Source of the DNA: Desulfovibrionaceae bacterium
Lineage (GTDB): Bacteria; Desulfobacterota; Desulfovibrionia; Desulfovibrionales; Desulfovibrionaceae
Direction of reading: 5' to 3'
DNA length: 7,079 nucleotides
Assembly (NCBI GenBank): GCA_009783115.1
Contig: WRHT01000075.1
Coordinates: 1-7,079 of the forward strand
Part shown: positions 1-6,661 of the stretch, one piece after another
Layout of the letters: the number at the start of each line of letters is the position of its first letter
Position numbering within the stretch: the first letter of the stretch is position 1
Notes under the pieces: model-generated
What the model saw: only the letters and a program-made list of their open reading frames with translations
Database searches by the model: none
What the model was told of the DNA's origin: nothing
Made by a program: the position numbers and the translations under genes

Positions 1-560
1 ACAGCCGGGAGATGGAGTTCAATAACGCCCTGAAGGTGGATGAGGAAAACGTGCGGGCCAAGTTCGGCCTGGGACTCACCTACCTGGAGCGCAACGAGCC
101 GGACAAGGCCCAGAATATCTTCAATCGCCTGGTCAAGCTGGAGGCGGCCTTTGAGCAGGAACACACTCACCTGTTCAACGAATTCGGCATCCAGCTACGC
201 AAAAACAAAATGTTCACGGAAGCCCTGACCTACTATAAACGGGCTCTGGAACTCTCGGACCAGGACGAAAACCTTTACCACAACATCGCCAGGGCCGCCC
301 TGGAAAACGACAACCCTGAACTGGCCGCGGATTACCTGCTTCAAGGGCTGAACCTCAACCCTACCATGGACGAATCCGTGCGCTTCCTCATGTGGCTGCT
401 CAGTAAAAACCTCCTCTCCGACGAAAAAAGAACCGCGGCGGTCCAGGTCCTGAAAAAAGCCCGGGGGGCGCTAGCCGCCGCGCAGGCGGATGCGGACGCG
501 GCTCCCGGCAAGGAGGCGGATGCGGAGGCCCAGGCGGAAGAAACGCCGCCAACTCCCTAA
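1..560 (+). CDS. TPR (tetratricopeptide repeat) protein, C-terminal part
   Basis: The frame is open from the left edge (first full codon at position 3) to the TAA at 558-560, so the gene starts upstream; the ATG at 12 is simply the first internal Met and has no ribosome binding site that could be judged. Numbered from that Met, about residues 14-47, 52-85 and 86-119 form helix-turn-helix TPR units with the usual small/aromatic pattern (for example EALTYYKRAL and a closing LNLNP). A hydrophobic helix segment follows (FLMWLLSKNLL, residues 125-135), then a low-complexity Ala/Asp/Glu tail ending in TPPTP. TPR units are protein-protein interaction scaffolds; the partner cannot be told. No signal peptide or enzyme motif is visible in this part, but an N-terminal domain may lie outside the window. 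Its stop codon interlocks with that of the convergent glycosyltransferase-like gene. TPR assignment is firm; the role is unknown. Confidence 0.85.
   Translation, partial: SREMEFNNALKVDEENVRAKFGLGLTYLERNEPDKAQNIFNRLVKLEAAFEQEHTHLFNEFGIQLRKNKMFTEALTYYKRALELSDQDENLYHNIARAALENDNPELAADYLLQGLNLNPTMDESVRFLMWLLSKNLLSDEKRTAAVQVLKKARGALAAAQADADAAPGKEADAEAQAEETPPTP
484..526 (+). repeat. 13-bp direct repeat pair in the TPR gene tail
   Basis: AGGCGGATGCGGA occurs at 484-496 and again at 514-526, exactly 30 nt (10 codons) apart. It therefore keeps the frame and encodes the related acidic Ala-rich segments QADADA and EADAEA. This looks like an internal duplication in a disordered tail, a place where tail length could vary between strains. 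Confidence 0.7.
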
Positions 561-580
561 AACAATTTCTTTTTCTTTTC
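524..580 (+). terminator. Possible weak hairpin plus T-rich tract at the end of the TPR gene
   Basis: GGCGG at 533-537 can pair with CCGCC at 546-550 (8-nt loop), and GGAG at 524-527 with CTCC at 553-556 outside an internal loop. A T-rich tract follows at about 566-580. The T tract begins some 15 nt after the inner stem and the hairpin lies inside the coding region, so this is not a canonical intrinsic terminator. It is the only candidate near the convergent gene ends. Confidence 0.2.
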
Positions 581-1513
581 TCCGCACCAACGCACAAAAT
601 CCGGAAAGGTCCGGAGCAGGATACGCATAGCCTCCTGCTCCGCTTCCAGGTACACATCCCGCCGGATGCGCGCGCTGCCGCCCCAGTGTATCATATAATC
701 ATCAACCCAAAAGTGCCCGGCCCTGAATCCTTGGCGGGAGAGTTCCCGAAACCAGGCCACTCCCGTATCCAGAGTCTGGCTGCCGCAAGCCTCAAAGGCT
801 CCCAGAGGCAAAATACCGCCAAAAGGGCGGGTCAGGGGCCGGGTTTCCCGCACATCCACCAGGCAGGCCCACTCGTTTACCCGGCACTCGGGCAAGGGCC
901 AGGCCCGCTCACGGTAATGCGTCTCCCAGCCTTCCCAATACGGGCGCACCGCCAGCCCTTTTTCCCGGGCCAGGGCGTAAAGCCGCTCCAGGCCGGCAAA
1001 GTCCGGCTGAAAGTCCGCATACCTCTCCGGGGCGCAGGCCTCTGTCCCCAGGCCGGCCGCCCGCACCAGTTCCACGTCCCGGGCCGGACAGTTCCAGCAC
1101 TGCCCGATCCTGCCCAGGATAAAGGACCCTTCTACCCGTTCCAGCATGGCCCCGAGGATGTCCCGCTTGAACATGACATCATTGTGCATGATGAATAAAT
1201 AACGCCGGTCCGTGCGCTCAAAGGCGTATTGGTAGCGCATGGCCAGGCGGTAAGGAATGTCGATGAGACGCCCCTCCTCCACCGCCGCGCACTCAACCCA
1301 GATCTCCGGCTGAAAAATCTCCAGCTCCCGCCCGGCCTCAAGCAAATACTCGGCAACGGCATAAGGCGGCTCCGCGTCATAACGCGAGCCCGCCGGCTCA
1401 AACTGCAAATACAGACGGCCCACATGCCCAGCGCTGTGCTTGAGCAGCGAAAGCAGGGCCAGGGCCGTCTGGTACGGTTTGGCGAAAATATTCAGAGCCA
1501 CATCCGCCAGCAT
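557..1513 (-). CDS. Putative GT-A-type glycosyltransferase-like protein
   Basis: This 318-residue protein has no signal peptide or obvious membrane helix, so it is probably cytoplasmic. I do not recognise a named family. The segment LFIMHNDVMF (residues 106-115) resembles the nucleotide-sugar/metal-binding strand of GT-A (GT2-like) enzymes, where a hydrophobic strand runs into an NDx or DxD motif; here the acidic residue is D112. Late in the protein, VDDYMIHWGGS (270-280) resembles the C-terminal His-Gly-Gly region of such transferases. A CWNC pair (C139, C142) and five further Cys residues are scattered through it. The start is well supported: GGAGG lies 5 nt upstream of the ATG, and the gene begins 16 nt after the kinase stop, which makes it the last gene of the operon and probably translationally coupled. 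The end is a Lys-rich tail (EKKKKLF), with its TAG overlapping the TAA of the TPR gene. The coding call is firm; glycosyltransferase is an inference from short motifs. Confidence 0.8.
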   Translation of the reverse strand: MLADVALNIFAKPYQTALALLSLLKHSAGHVGRLYLQFEPAGSRYDAEPPYAVAEYLLEAGRELEIFQPEIWVECAAVEEGRLIDIPYRLAMRYQYAFERTDRRYLFIMHNDVMFKRDILGAMLERVEGSFILGRIGQCWNCPARDVELVRAAGLGTEACAPERYADFQPDFAGLERLYALAREKGLAVRPYWEGWETHYRERAWPLPECRVNEWACLVDVRETRPLTRPFGGILPLGAFEACGSQTLDTGVAWFRELSRQGFRAGHFWVDDYMIHWGGSARIRRDVYLEAEQEAMRILLRTFPDFVRWCGEKKKKLF

Positions 1514-1518
1514 AGATT

Positions 1519-1523
1519 CCTCC
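1519..1523 (-). promoter_or_regulatory. Ribosome binding site of the glycosyltransferase-like gene
   Basis: GGAGG lies 5 nt before the ATG at 1513 and fixes that start. It forms the right half of a perfect 10-bp palindrome (CCTCCGGAGG, 1519-1528) in the short gap after the kinase TGA (1530-1532). Confidence 0.75.
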
Positions 1524-1529
1524 GGAGGG

Positions 1530-4500
1530 TCAGCTCTCCAAATATTGATGCAGTTTGGCTATGACCACTCCCAGGTCAAGGGGTTTGCCCACGTGGTCGT
1601 TCATGCCGGCGGACAGGCATTTTTCCACGTCCTCCTTGAACACATTGGCCGACATGGCGATGATGGGAATTTCTCCGGCCCGCGGCAGATCCAAGGCGCG
1701 TATGCGCCTGGTGGCCTCATAGCCGTCCATCTCCGGCATTTGCACGTCCATGAAGATCATGTCGTAAAGTTCAGGGTTCCGGATGAACATCTCCACGGCC
1801 TCGGCCCCGTTCTCCGCGCAATCAATGGCAAGACAGGTGGGTTCAAGAAGGGCCATGACAATCTCGCGGTTGATCTCCACATCTTCGGCCAGAAGAACAT
1901 GCCGGCCTTCAAAATTATCCGCCAGATCCGCCGCCTCTTCTCCATCTTCATGCACGGAAGCCGCGCGCCCTCCCAGACAGACGCCCACGCACTCGGCAAT
2001 ATCCGATGGAAAGAGGGGCTTGGCCAAAAACTTATCCACCCCGGCGGCCCTGGCTTCTTTCTCAATGCTGTCCCACTCGGTGGAAGAGATCATCACCACC
2101 ACGGCCTTGCCCGCCCCGCTCTTTTTCTCGTGAATCTCCCTGAGGCGGGGGGCCAGATCTATCCCGTCCATACCCGGCATACGCCAGTCAATGAAAAACA
2201 TGTCATAGACCTCCAGCCGGACTTTTTCCAGGGCCTCTTCGCCGTTCTGCGCCACTTCGCAGCCAAAACCCAGGCGGCCGGCGGTTTCCTGAAAAATCGC
2301 CAGCACCTCCGGCTGGTCGTCAACGACCAGCACCCTGGCGCCGCTTGGGATCGCGGCCGTGGCAGACATGGGCAGACGCGAATATTTCACCCGGATGGTA
2401 AAACCAAAGGTGGCCCCGCGCCCCAACTCCGATTTCACCCAGATTTCTCCGCCCATCATCTCGACAATGCGCCTGGAAATGGCCAGTCCCAGACCGGTGC
2501 CTCCAAAACGCCGCGTGGTGCTGCTTTCAGCCTGCTGAAAGGACTTGAACAACTTGGTCTGCTGCTCCGAACTGATGCCTATGCCGCTGTCGCTCACCTC
2601 AATGCGGATGCAGGCAAGATCCCCTTCTTCACTCGCCAGATACGCGCCCAGATGGATATTTCCGTCTTCCGGGGTGAATTTTACGGCATTGCTCAAAAGG
2701 TTGGCGATCACCTGGGCCAGGCGCTGATCATCGCCAAACAACGTGGGAGGAAGTTCCGGATCAATATGCACGGCCAGAGACTGCCTTTTTTCCTCCACCC
2801 GGAAATTGACCACGTTGACCACCTTCTGGAGCATCTTTTCAAAATCGAATTCCACCAGGGAGATCTCAAACTTACCGGCCTCAATTTTGGACATATCAAG
2901 GATATCGTTGATCACTCCCAGAAGATGCGTGGAAGCGTCCTGGATCTTGCCGAAAGCGTAATCCTTGCGCTCCATGTCGGCGGCGGCCTTGCCTATGGTG
3001 GTCATGCCGATGATGGCGTTCATGGGCGTACGCATTTCATGGCTCATGTTGGACAGGAAATCGCTCTTGGACCGGCTGGCCGCTTCCGCCGCCTCCACCG
3101 CCTTGTGCAAGTCATCCTGCAGACGAAGAACCTCGGTGACGTCATCGGTGCTGCCCACCACGCCGCTTACCTGTCCAGCGCTGTCATAGATGGGCGAAGT
3201 GTGCGAATGGAACATCCTCCCGTCAATCTCGCCCGTCCAATCCTGGGAAAGCCCATGCAAAAGAGCCTTGTCCACATTTTCCAGGACGTCCAGGTGGCGA
3301 TTTTTGGGCTTGGCCAGATCCAGGCTCTTGCCTTCCAGAAAATCGGGAGTGACGCCGATGGTTTTGAGATATAAGCCGTTGAAGGTTCGGATGATTCTAT
3401 CCTTATCCACGCTCCAGATAACTCCCTCATAATTGCCTATGACCGCCCGAAGCTGCTCGGTGCGCTCCCGGACAAGCTTTTCCAGACGGACGCCCTCCCG
3501 CCTGTTGCGCAGGAAAATGACCAGCAACAGCGTGATCACGCAAAGCAACAAGGTCATCGATCCTATAAGCCACGGCCTTTGCGCCTGGGCTATTTTCGCA
3601 CGGTAATCGAACACTTTGTGGCTCCAACGCTCGGAAATATCCCTCAGATCCACCAGGCGCATGGCCTTGGAGACAATCGCGGCCAAGGCCGCCTCCTCCT
3701 TGTGAAAACCGAAGGTGGATTCAAAGGTGTGGTCAAAGGCCAGGTTAGACTTAAAACCAGCGCGTTCCTCGTAGTTGGTCATACTGAGCAAAAGGCTCCT
3801 GCTGGCCATGAGCAGGTCAATTTCGCCCTTTTCCAACGCATCCACGGCCTGGGAGATTGAACCGCATTCCACCACACGGGTGTGTCCCGGAAACCACTCG
3901 TTAAAGATATGCGAATAAATCGTACTTTTGAGCAGTCCCACCCGGACGTAGGAAACCTCGTTGATGCTGATGTCCGGAAAGTCACTCCGGGAAAGCAGGG
4001 CAAAGTTATCCGTCTGGTAGGCCATATCCGGCCAGATGAACCGTTTCTCCCGCTCTGTGGAGCGCACCAGCTCCGTAATCATCTGGGCCTCTCCGGATTC
4101 CAGCATGCCCATCAGCTCCGGCCAGTCCACCCGTCCGGGGTTCGCCCGCTCAAAACGCATCCCGGTAAAGGCGCTTACCGCCGAAAGCACATCCCAGGCG
4201 ATGCCCTGCCATTTGCCCTCATGCCCGTTGAAAAAACTGGACGGGTAATTGTCATGCTCCGCGGCCACCCGCACCGTCTGCCCCGACTCCACCCGTCCGC
4301 TGACGTATTCCTTTTCCTCGCCGTTTAACTGGGCAAACAACTTATGGCCTAAATACTCATGGTAACCCTGGCTATAAAAACGGGCGAGCTGCCAGGAGCC
4401 TCCGTTTTGCAGCGCCTTTTGCACCACGGAAATTAGCGGCGCCAAAAGCGGATTTTGGGTGGACATGGAAACCGGGCTGTAGATCAAGGGGAAAAAATAC

Positions 4501-5186
4501 TCCGCCCGCACATCGCCATAAGAATCAAAGGCGGCCTCGGCGATGCCCGTATCAAAAAAGGCGTCAACCTCGCCGGTTTTAAGCATGCGGTAGGCCGTGG
4601 CATAATCTTGAACAAAATATGCTTCCACCTCATGCCGCGCCAGCGCCAACACCTGTTCGGAGATGGCGGAATCGGATAAAAAGGCGTAGCGCAAGGGACG
4701 GGTTCTGGCGATACGGCTGATCTCCTCGCTTCCATCAATGCGCAGGTATTTGACCGAGCGTTCGGCAATGGCGCTGGTCATAAAATACCTAATCCTGCGC
4801 CTGGAAGAGGCGGTGAGCTCGCCGGAAAAATCTATATCCCTGCTTTCCAAACCGTTCAGCAAATCTCCCCAGTTATAAATGGCCGGTTCAAAAGGCATGT
4901 CAAAAAGTTTGCTCAGCCAAGCGCAAACGAGCCCGGCGTATCCTCCGACTTCGCCGTTGTCCCGGTAAAAAGCCTCGGCGCTGAGGTTCATGCCGTAAAC
5001 AAAACGCCGTCCTTCGCTCCGCAAGGCTTCCACGGCCTTGATTTCTTCCGCGGTCAAACCGGGGATCTCACGATAGCTCTCATAAGCCGGGTAAAGTTCG
5101 TCCTGGGGCGTTTGCGCCGCCTCTTCGCAAGCAAAAACGCCCAGCAGAAAAACCAGAACCAATAGCCGGCAGCTTGTTTTTTTCAC
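1530..5186 (-). CDS. BvgS/EvgS-type hybrid sensor histidine kinase with two periplasmic solute-binding domains
   Basis: This is a 1218-residue inner-membrane sensor. It starts at GTG (5184-5186) with only a weak GGGG upstream, but the start is supported by the signal peptide (residues 1-20, KK then a hydrophobic core), which ends in a possible lipobox VFAC with C20. Two tandem SBP_bac_3-like Venus-flytrap domains follow (about 60-285 and 303-525). Each has the WxxLxxxLE strand-helix and the Arg-rich SSRRR or STERE segment that usually contacts amino-acid-like ligands. Next come one transmembrane helix (about 541-560), a PAS domain (about 578-688), a short coiled coil, HisKA (H-box SHEMRTP, phospho-acceptor H716), HATPase_c (N829/N833; DSGIG 866-870; GGTGLG 895-900), REC1 (acid pair D956/D957, phospho-site D1000, K1056) and REC2 (E1101/D1102, D1147, K1201). 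All catalytic residues are intact. Unlike BvgS and EvgS, it ends after REC2 without an Hpt domain, so the relay must continue on a separate protein. No output regulator is encoded nearby, so ligand and target genes are unknown. Architecture is very sure; ligand class (amino acid or similar small solute) is inferred. Confidence 0.95.
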   Translation of the reverse strand: MKKTSCRLLVLVFLLGVFACEEAAQTPQDELYPAYESYREIPGLTAEEIKAVEALRSEGRRFVYGMNLSAEAFYRDNGEVGGYAGLVCAWLSKLFDMPFEPAIYNWGDLLNGLESRDIDFSGELTASSRRRIRYFMTSAIAERSVKYLRIDGSEEISRIARTRPLRYAFLSDSAISEQVLALARHEVEAYFVQDYATAYRMLKTGEVDAFFDTGIAEAAFDSYGDVRAEYFFPLIYSPVSMSTQNPLLAPLISVVQKALQNGGSWQLARFYSQGYHEYLGHKLFAQLNGEEKEYVSGRVESGQTVRVAAEHDNYPSSFFNGHEGKWQGIAWDVLSAVSAFTGMRFERANPGRVDWPELMGMLESGEAQMITELVRSTEREKRFIWPDMAYQTDNFALLSRSDFPDISINEVSYVRVGLLKSTIYSHIFNEWFPGHTRVVECGSISQAVDALEKGEIDLLMASRSLLLSMTNYEERAGFKSNLAFDHTFESTFGFHKEEAALAAIVSKAMRLVDLRDISERWSHKVFDYRAKIAQAQRPWLIGSMTLLLCVITLLLVIFLRNRREGVRLEKLVRERTEQLRAVIGNYEGVIWSVDKDRIIRTFNGLYLKTIGVTPDFLEGKSLDLAKPKNRHLDVLENVDKALLHGLSQDWTGEIDGRMFHSHTSPIYDSAGQVSGVVGSTDDVTEVLRLQDDLHKAVEAAEAASRSKSDFLSNMSHEMRTPMNAIIGMTTIGKAAADMERKDYAFGKIQDASTHLLGVINDILDMSKIEAGKFEISLVEFDFEKMLQKVVNVVNFRVEEKRQSLAVHIDPELPPTLFGDDQRLAQVIANLLSNAVKFTPEDGNIHLGAYLASEEGDLACIRIEVSDSGIGISSEQQTKLFKSFQQAESSTTRRFGGTGLGLAISRRIVEMMGGEIWVKSELGRGATFGFTIRVKYSRLPMSATAAIPSGARVLVVDDQPEVLAIFQETAGRLGFGCEVAQNGEEALEKVRLEVYDMFFIDWRMPGMDGIDLAPRLREIHEKKSGAGKAVVVMISSTEWDSIEKEARAAGVDKFLAKPLFPSDIAECVGVCLGGRAASVHEDGEEAADLADNFEGRHVLLAEDVEINREIVMALLEPTCLAIDCAENGAEAVEMFIRNPELYDMIFMDVQMPEMDGYEATRRIRALDLPRAGEIPIIAMSANVFKEDVEKCLSAGMNDHVGKPLDLGVVIAKLHQYLES

Positions 5187-5221
5187 GGCAAACCCCGTTG
5201 ACCGCTTCCGCGGGCCGTTAC

Positions 5222-6475
5222 CTATTCCGCTTCAACACAAATGATATCCCCGGCGTCATCCGCATCCGCCCGTCCGGAAAGATTGGTAAGGCAAAACCCG
5301 CCGCCCGGGGTGACCAGAAAACTGTTCTCCACCCCCAGCATGCCCAGACCAGGCACCACCACCTTGGGCTCAACCGCCAGGAACATGTTTTCCTGAAGCG
5401 GTTCCGTAAAACGATCGGCCAGCGCCGGCCATTCGTCCAGTTGCAGGCCCAAGCCATGCCCGATGAAAGGCACCTTGTTTCCGCCCATTCCCAGAAAACC
5501 CTCGCCCAGATCATGCCGGGAGGCCAACTCCAGCCCCAGGCGGTACAAATCCTGGGGTATGGCACCAGGTTTCAAACGGGCCGCGATTTCCCGCTGGATC
5601 TCCAGGCAGACGTCCTGGGCCCGGCGGGCCGGGGCGGGTATGGAGGAGGGCGGCCCGGCAAAATAGAATACGGACTTGTCACTATTATAGCCCTCCAGGA
5701 CAAAACCCACATCCGTGGCCAGGAAAGAATCCCGAGTCCAGACTTCCCCGGCATAACCCATGTAGCCCGCGGCCGGGTGCGCGCCCTTGAAGCCCAGAGG
5801 CCCGTTGTAATAACTGGGATACGCGCTGTTTTCGCCCACCGCCACATGTCCCAGAAAACTCTCCTCGCCGTGGGCGGACATGCGGATATGCCCGGAATGG
5901 CCAAGTTCCAGCATAATATTCCAAAGCAAGCGGGATATCCCGGCGCCGTCCATCCCCACCCGCACCCGCTGCGGGAAGATCTCGCACATACCCTGGTAAT
6001 GCCGCCGGCCGGCCAGACGCAGCTTGCCCGCTTCCCATGGAGTCTTGACCGCGCGGGTCTGCTTGATGACCATGTCCGCCGGCAACAACTCGTAGTTTTT
6101 AAAATTCCGGCTGAAGTTCAGCCCCAGGCTCCAGCTCAGGCCTTCCTGCTCCACGGCGAAAACCGGCGGCAAGGGACTTCCCTGTTCGGCAAGCAAGTCC
6201 GGAATCTGGCCGTAGTTTTTATAGGCAAAGGCGCGGGTGGACGGACTCTCAAGCTCCACCCGCTCCAGCGCCTTGCGCACGGCCAGCGCCGGAACCCCTT
6301 CCAGGGGCAACCAGAACAGGCCGGGGGCGAAAGCGCCGGTGAGGTAATAGATATTCACTTTGGAAAAAACCATCAATCCGCCGGCCTGCGGGCAATGCTT
6401 CCGCAGAAGGGCCAGGCAGCGCGCCCGCCGTACGGCCAGCTCTTCTTCCGGAATAATCTCGACGCCTGTAAACAT
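5222..6475 (-). CDS. M24-family metallopeptidase (Xaa-Pro aminopeptidase/prolidase-like)
   Basis: This is a 417-residue cytoplasmic protein with no signal peptide. An N-terminal creatinase/prolidase-type domain (about 14-140, with the typical NIYYLTG at 41-47) precedes a pita-bread catalytic domain. All five expected metal ligands are visible: D255 and D266 (11 apart, in TDVGF and SDKS), H340 (GHGLGL), E369 (VEP) and E383 (VENSF). Family members cleave a residue preceding proline from peptides, or split X-Pro dipeptides; the superfamily also holds creatinase and the DMSP lyase DddP, so the substrate is not proven. The position seven residues after H340, which is His in the classic aminopeptidase P motif (HxxxxxxH), is D347 here. 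The frame stays open upstream to 6634, but the ATG at 6473-6475 is preferred: it has a strong GGGGGA site just before it, it matches where the family fold begins, and the longer N-terminus looks non-coding and would cover the promoter. It is the first gene of the three-gene operon; the kinase follows after 35 nt. Confidence 0.88.
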   Translation of the reverse strand: MFTGVEIIPEEELAVRRARCLALLRKHCPQAGGLMVFSKVNIYYLTGAFAPGLFWLPLEGVPALAVRKALERVELESPSTRAFAYKNYGQIPDLLAEQGSPLPPVFAVEQEGLSWSLGLNFSRNFKNYELLPADMVIKQTRAVKTPWEAGKLRLAGRRHYQGMCEIFPQRVRVGMDGAGISRLLWNIMLELGHSGHIRMSAHGEESFLGHVAVGENSAYPSYYNGPLGFKGAHPAAGYMGYAGEVWTRDSFLATDVGFVLEGYNSDKSVFYFAGPPSSIPAPARRAQDVCLEIQREIAARLKPGAIPQDLYRLGLELASRHDLGEGFLGMGGNKVPFIGHGLGLQLDEWPALADRFTEPLQENMFLAVEPKVVVPGLGMLGVENSFLVTPGGGFCLTNLSGRADADDAGDIICVEAE

Positions 6476-6478
6476 GGA

Positions 6479-6485
6479 TTCCCCC
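6479..6485 (-). promoter_or_regulatory. Ribosome binding site that decides the M24 peptidase start
   Basis: On the minus strand GGGGGAA ends 3 nt before the ATG at 6475, an acceptable Shine-Dalgarno position. It favours the 417-aa protein over the 470-aa extension to 6634. Confidence 0.65.
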
Positions 6486-6494
6486 GATAAACTG

Positions 6495-6523
6495 TCTATA
6501 TCAAAGCCCCCTTTCCCTGGCAA
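6495..6523 (-). promoter_or_regulatory. Candidate sigma70-type promoter of the peptidase-kinase-glycosyltransferase operon
   Basis: On the minus strand, TTGCCA (6518-6523, 5 of 6 to the -35 consensus) and TATAGA (6495-6500, 4 of 6 to the -10 consensus) are separated by exactly 17 nt. Transcription would start near 6488, giving a very short leader that contains the ribosome binding site. No other good promoter is evident upstream of the three minus-strand genes. Assigned by eye only. Confidence 0.5.
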
Positions 6524-6572
6524 ATGGGCGATGGACGGAATTAACGGCGTACGGACGCGGGGTGCGGACAGC

Positions 6573-6601
6573 TTGCAAATTAAGACATATAACGGTATAG
6601 C
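6573..6601 (+). promoter_or_regulatory. Candidate sigma70-type promoter of kdsB
   Basis: TTGCAA (6573-6578) and TATAGC (6596-6601) lie 17 nt apart, each matching 4 of 6 consensus bases, and would give a leader of roughly 55 nt before the kdsB start. The near-palindrome TATAACGGTATA (6588-6599) overlaps the -10 and could be an operator or just part of an AT-rich promoter. This is weaker than the promoter on the opposite strand. Confidence 0.35.
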
Positions 6602-6649
6602 TGGAGGCATAGGTAAAAAATTCGCGGCCGCCATGCGCGCCGCTTAACT

Positions 6650-6655
6650 GGAGGG
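6650..6655 (+). promoter_or_regulatory. Ribosome binding site that fixes the TTG start of kdsB
   Basis: GGAGGG sits 6 nt upstream of the TTG at 6662-6664. The same frame has a TAA at 6614-6616 and no ATG, GTG or other TTG between that stop and 6662, so this site and codon are the only credible start. Confidence 0.8.
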
Positions 6656-6661
6656 CCTGTT

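Larger units (their letters stand above)
557..6475 (-). other. Probable three-gene operon: M24 peptidase, hybrid sensor kinase, glycosyltransferase-like protein
   Basis: Three genes on the minus strand are separated by 35 nt (5187-5221) and 16 nt (1514-1529) without a visible terminator in either gap. The candidate promoter lies just upstream of the first gene. Co-transcription is inferred from spacing and orientation. Confidence 0.65.

Noticed and set aside
686..1198. A 170-codon + strand frame within the glycosyltransferase-like gene
   Set aside because: Pro/Gly-rich translation without recognisable features, antisense to a gene with a good ribosome binding site and operon context.
1440..3374. 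A 644-codon open frame on the + strand opposite the kinase gene
   Set aside because: Its codon boundaries coincide exactly with those of the kinase codons on the other strand. It stays open because the kinase gene avoids TTA, CTA and TCA. The His/Gly/Pro-rich translation resembles no protein and the kinase domains are unmistakable.
5202..5213. Small hairpin (CCGC, GGAA loop, GCGG on the minus strand) between peptidase and kinase genes
   Set aside because: Four base pairs and no T tract; too weak for a terminator and likely by chance in GC-rich sequence.
5174..6490. A 438-codon open frame on the + strand opposite the peptidase gene
   Set aside because: It has the same codon register as the peptidase gene on the opposite strand and is explained by the same codon avoidance. 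No domain or ribosome binding site supports it.
6476..6634. N-terminal extension of the M24 peptidase to a start at 6634
   Set aside because: The added 53 residues do not look like the family and would cover the likely promoter, while the ATG at 6475 has a good ribosome binding site.
6633..6647. Tiny upstream frame MRAA followed by TAA just before the kdsB ribosome binding site
   Set aside because: It has only four codons and no clear ribosome binding site of its own. A regulatory leader peptide cannot be argued from this.
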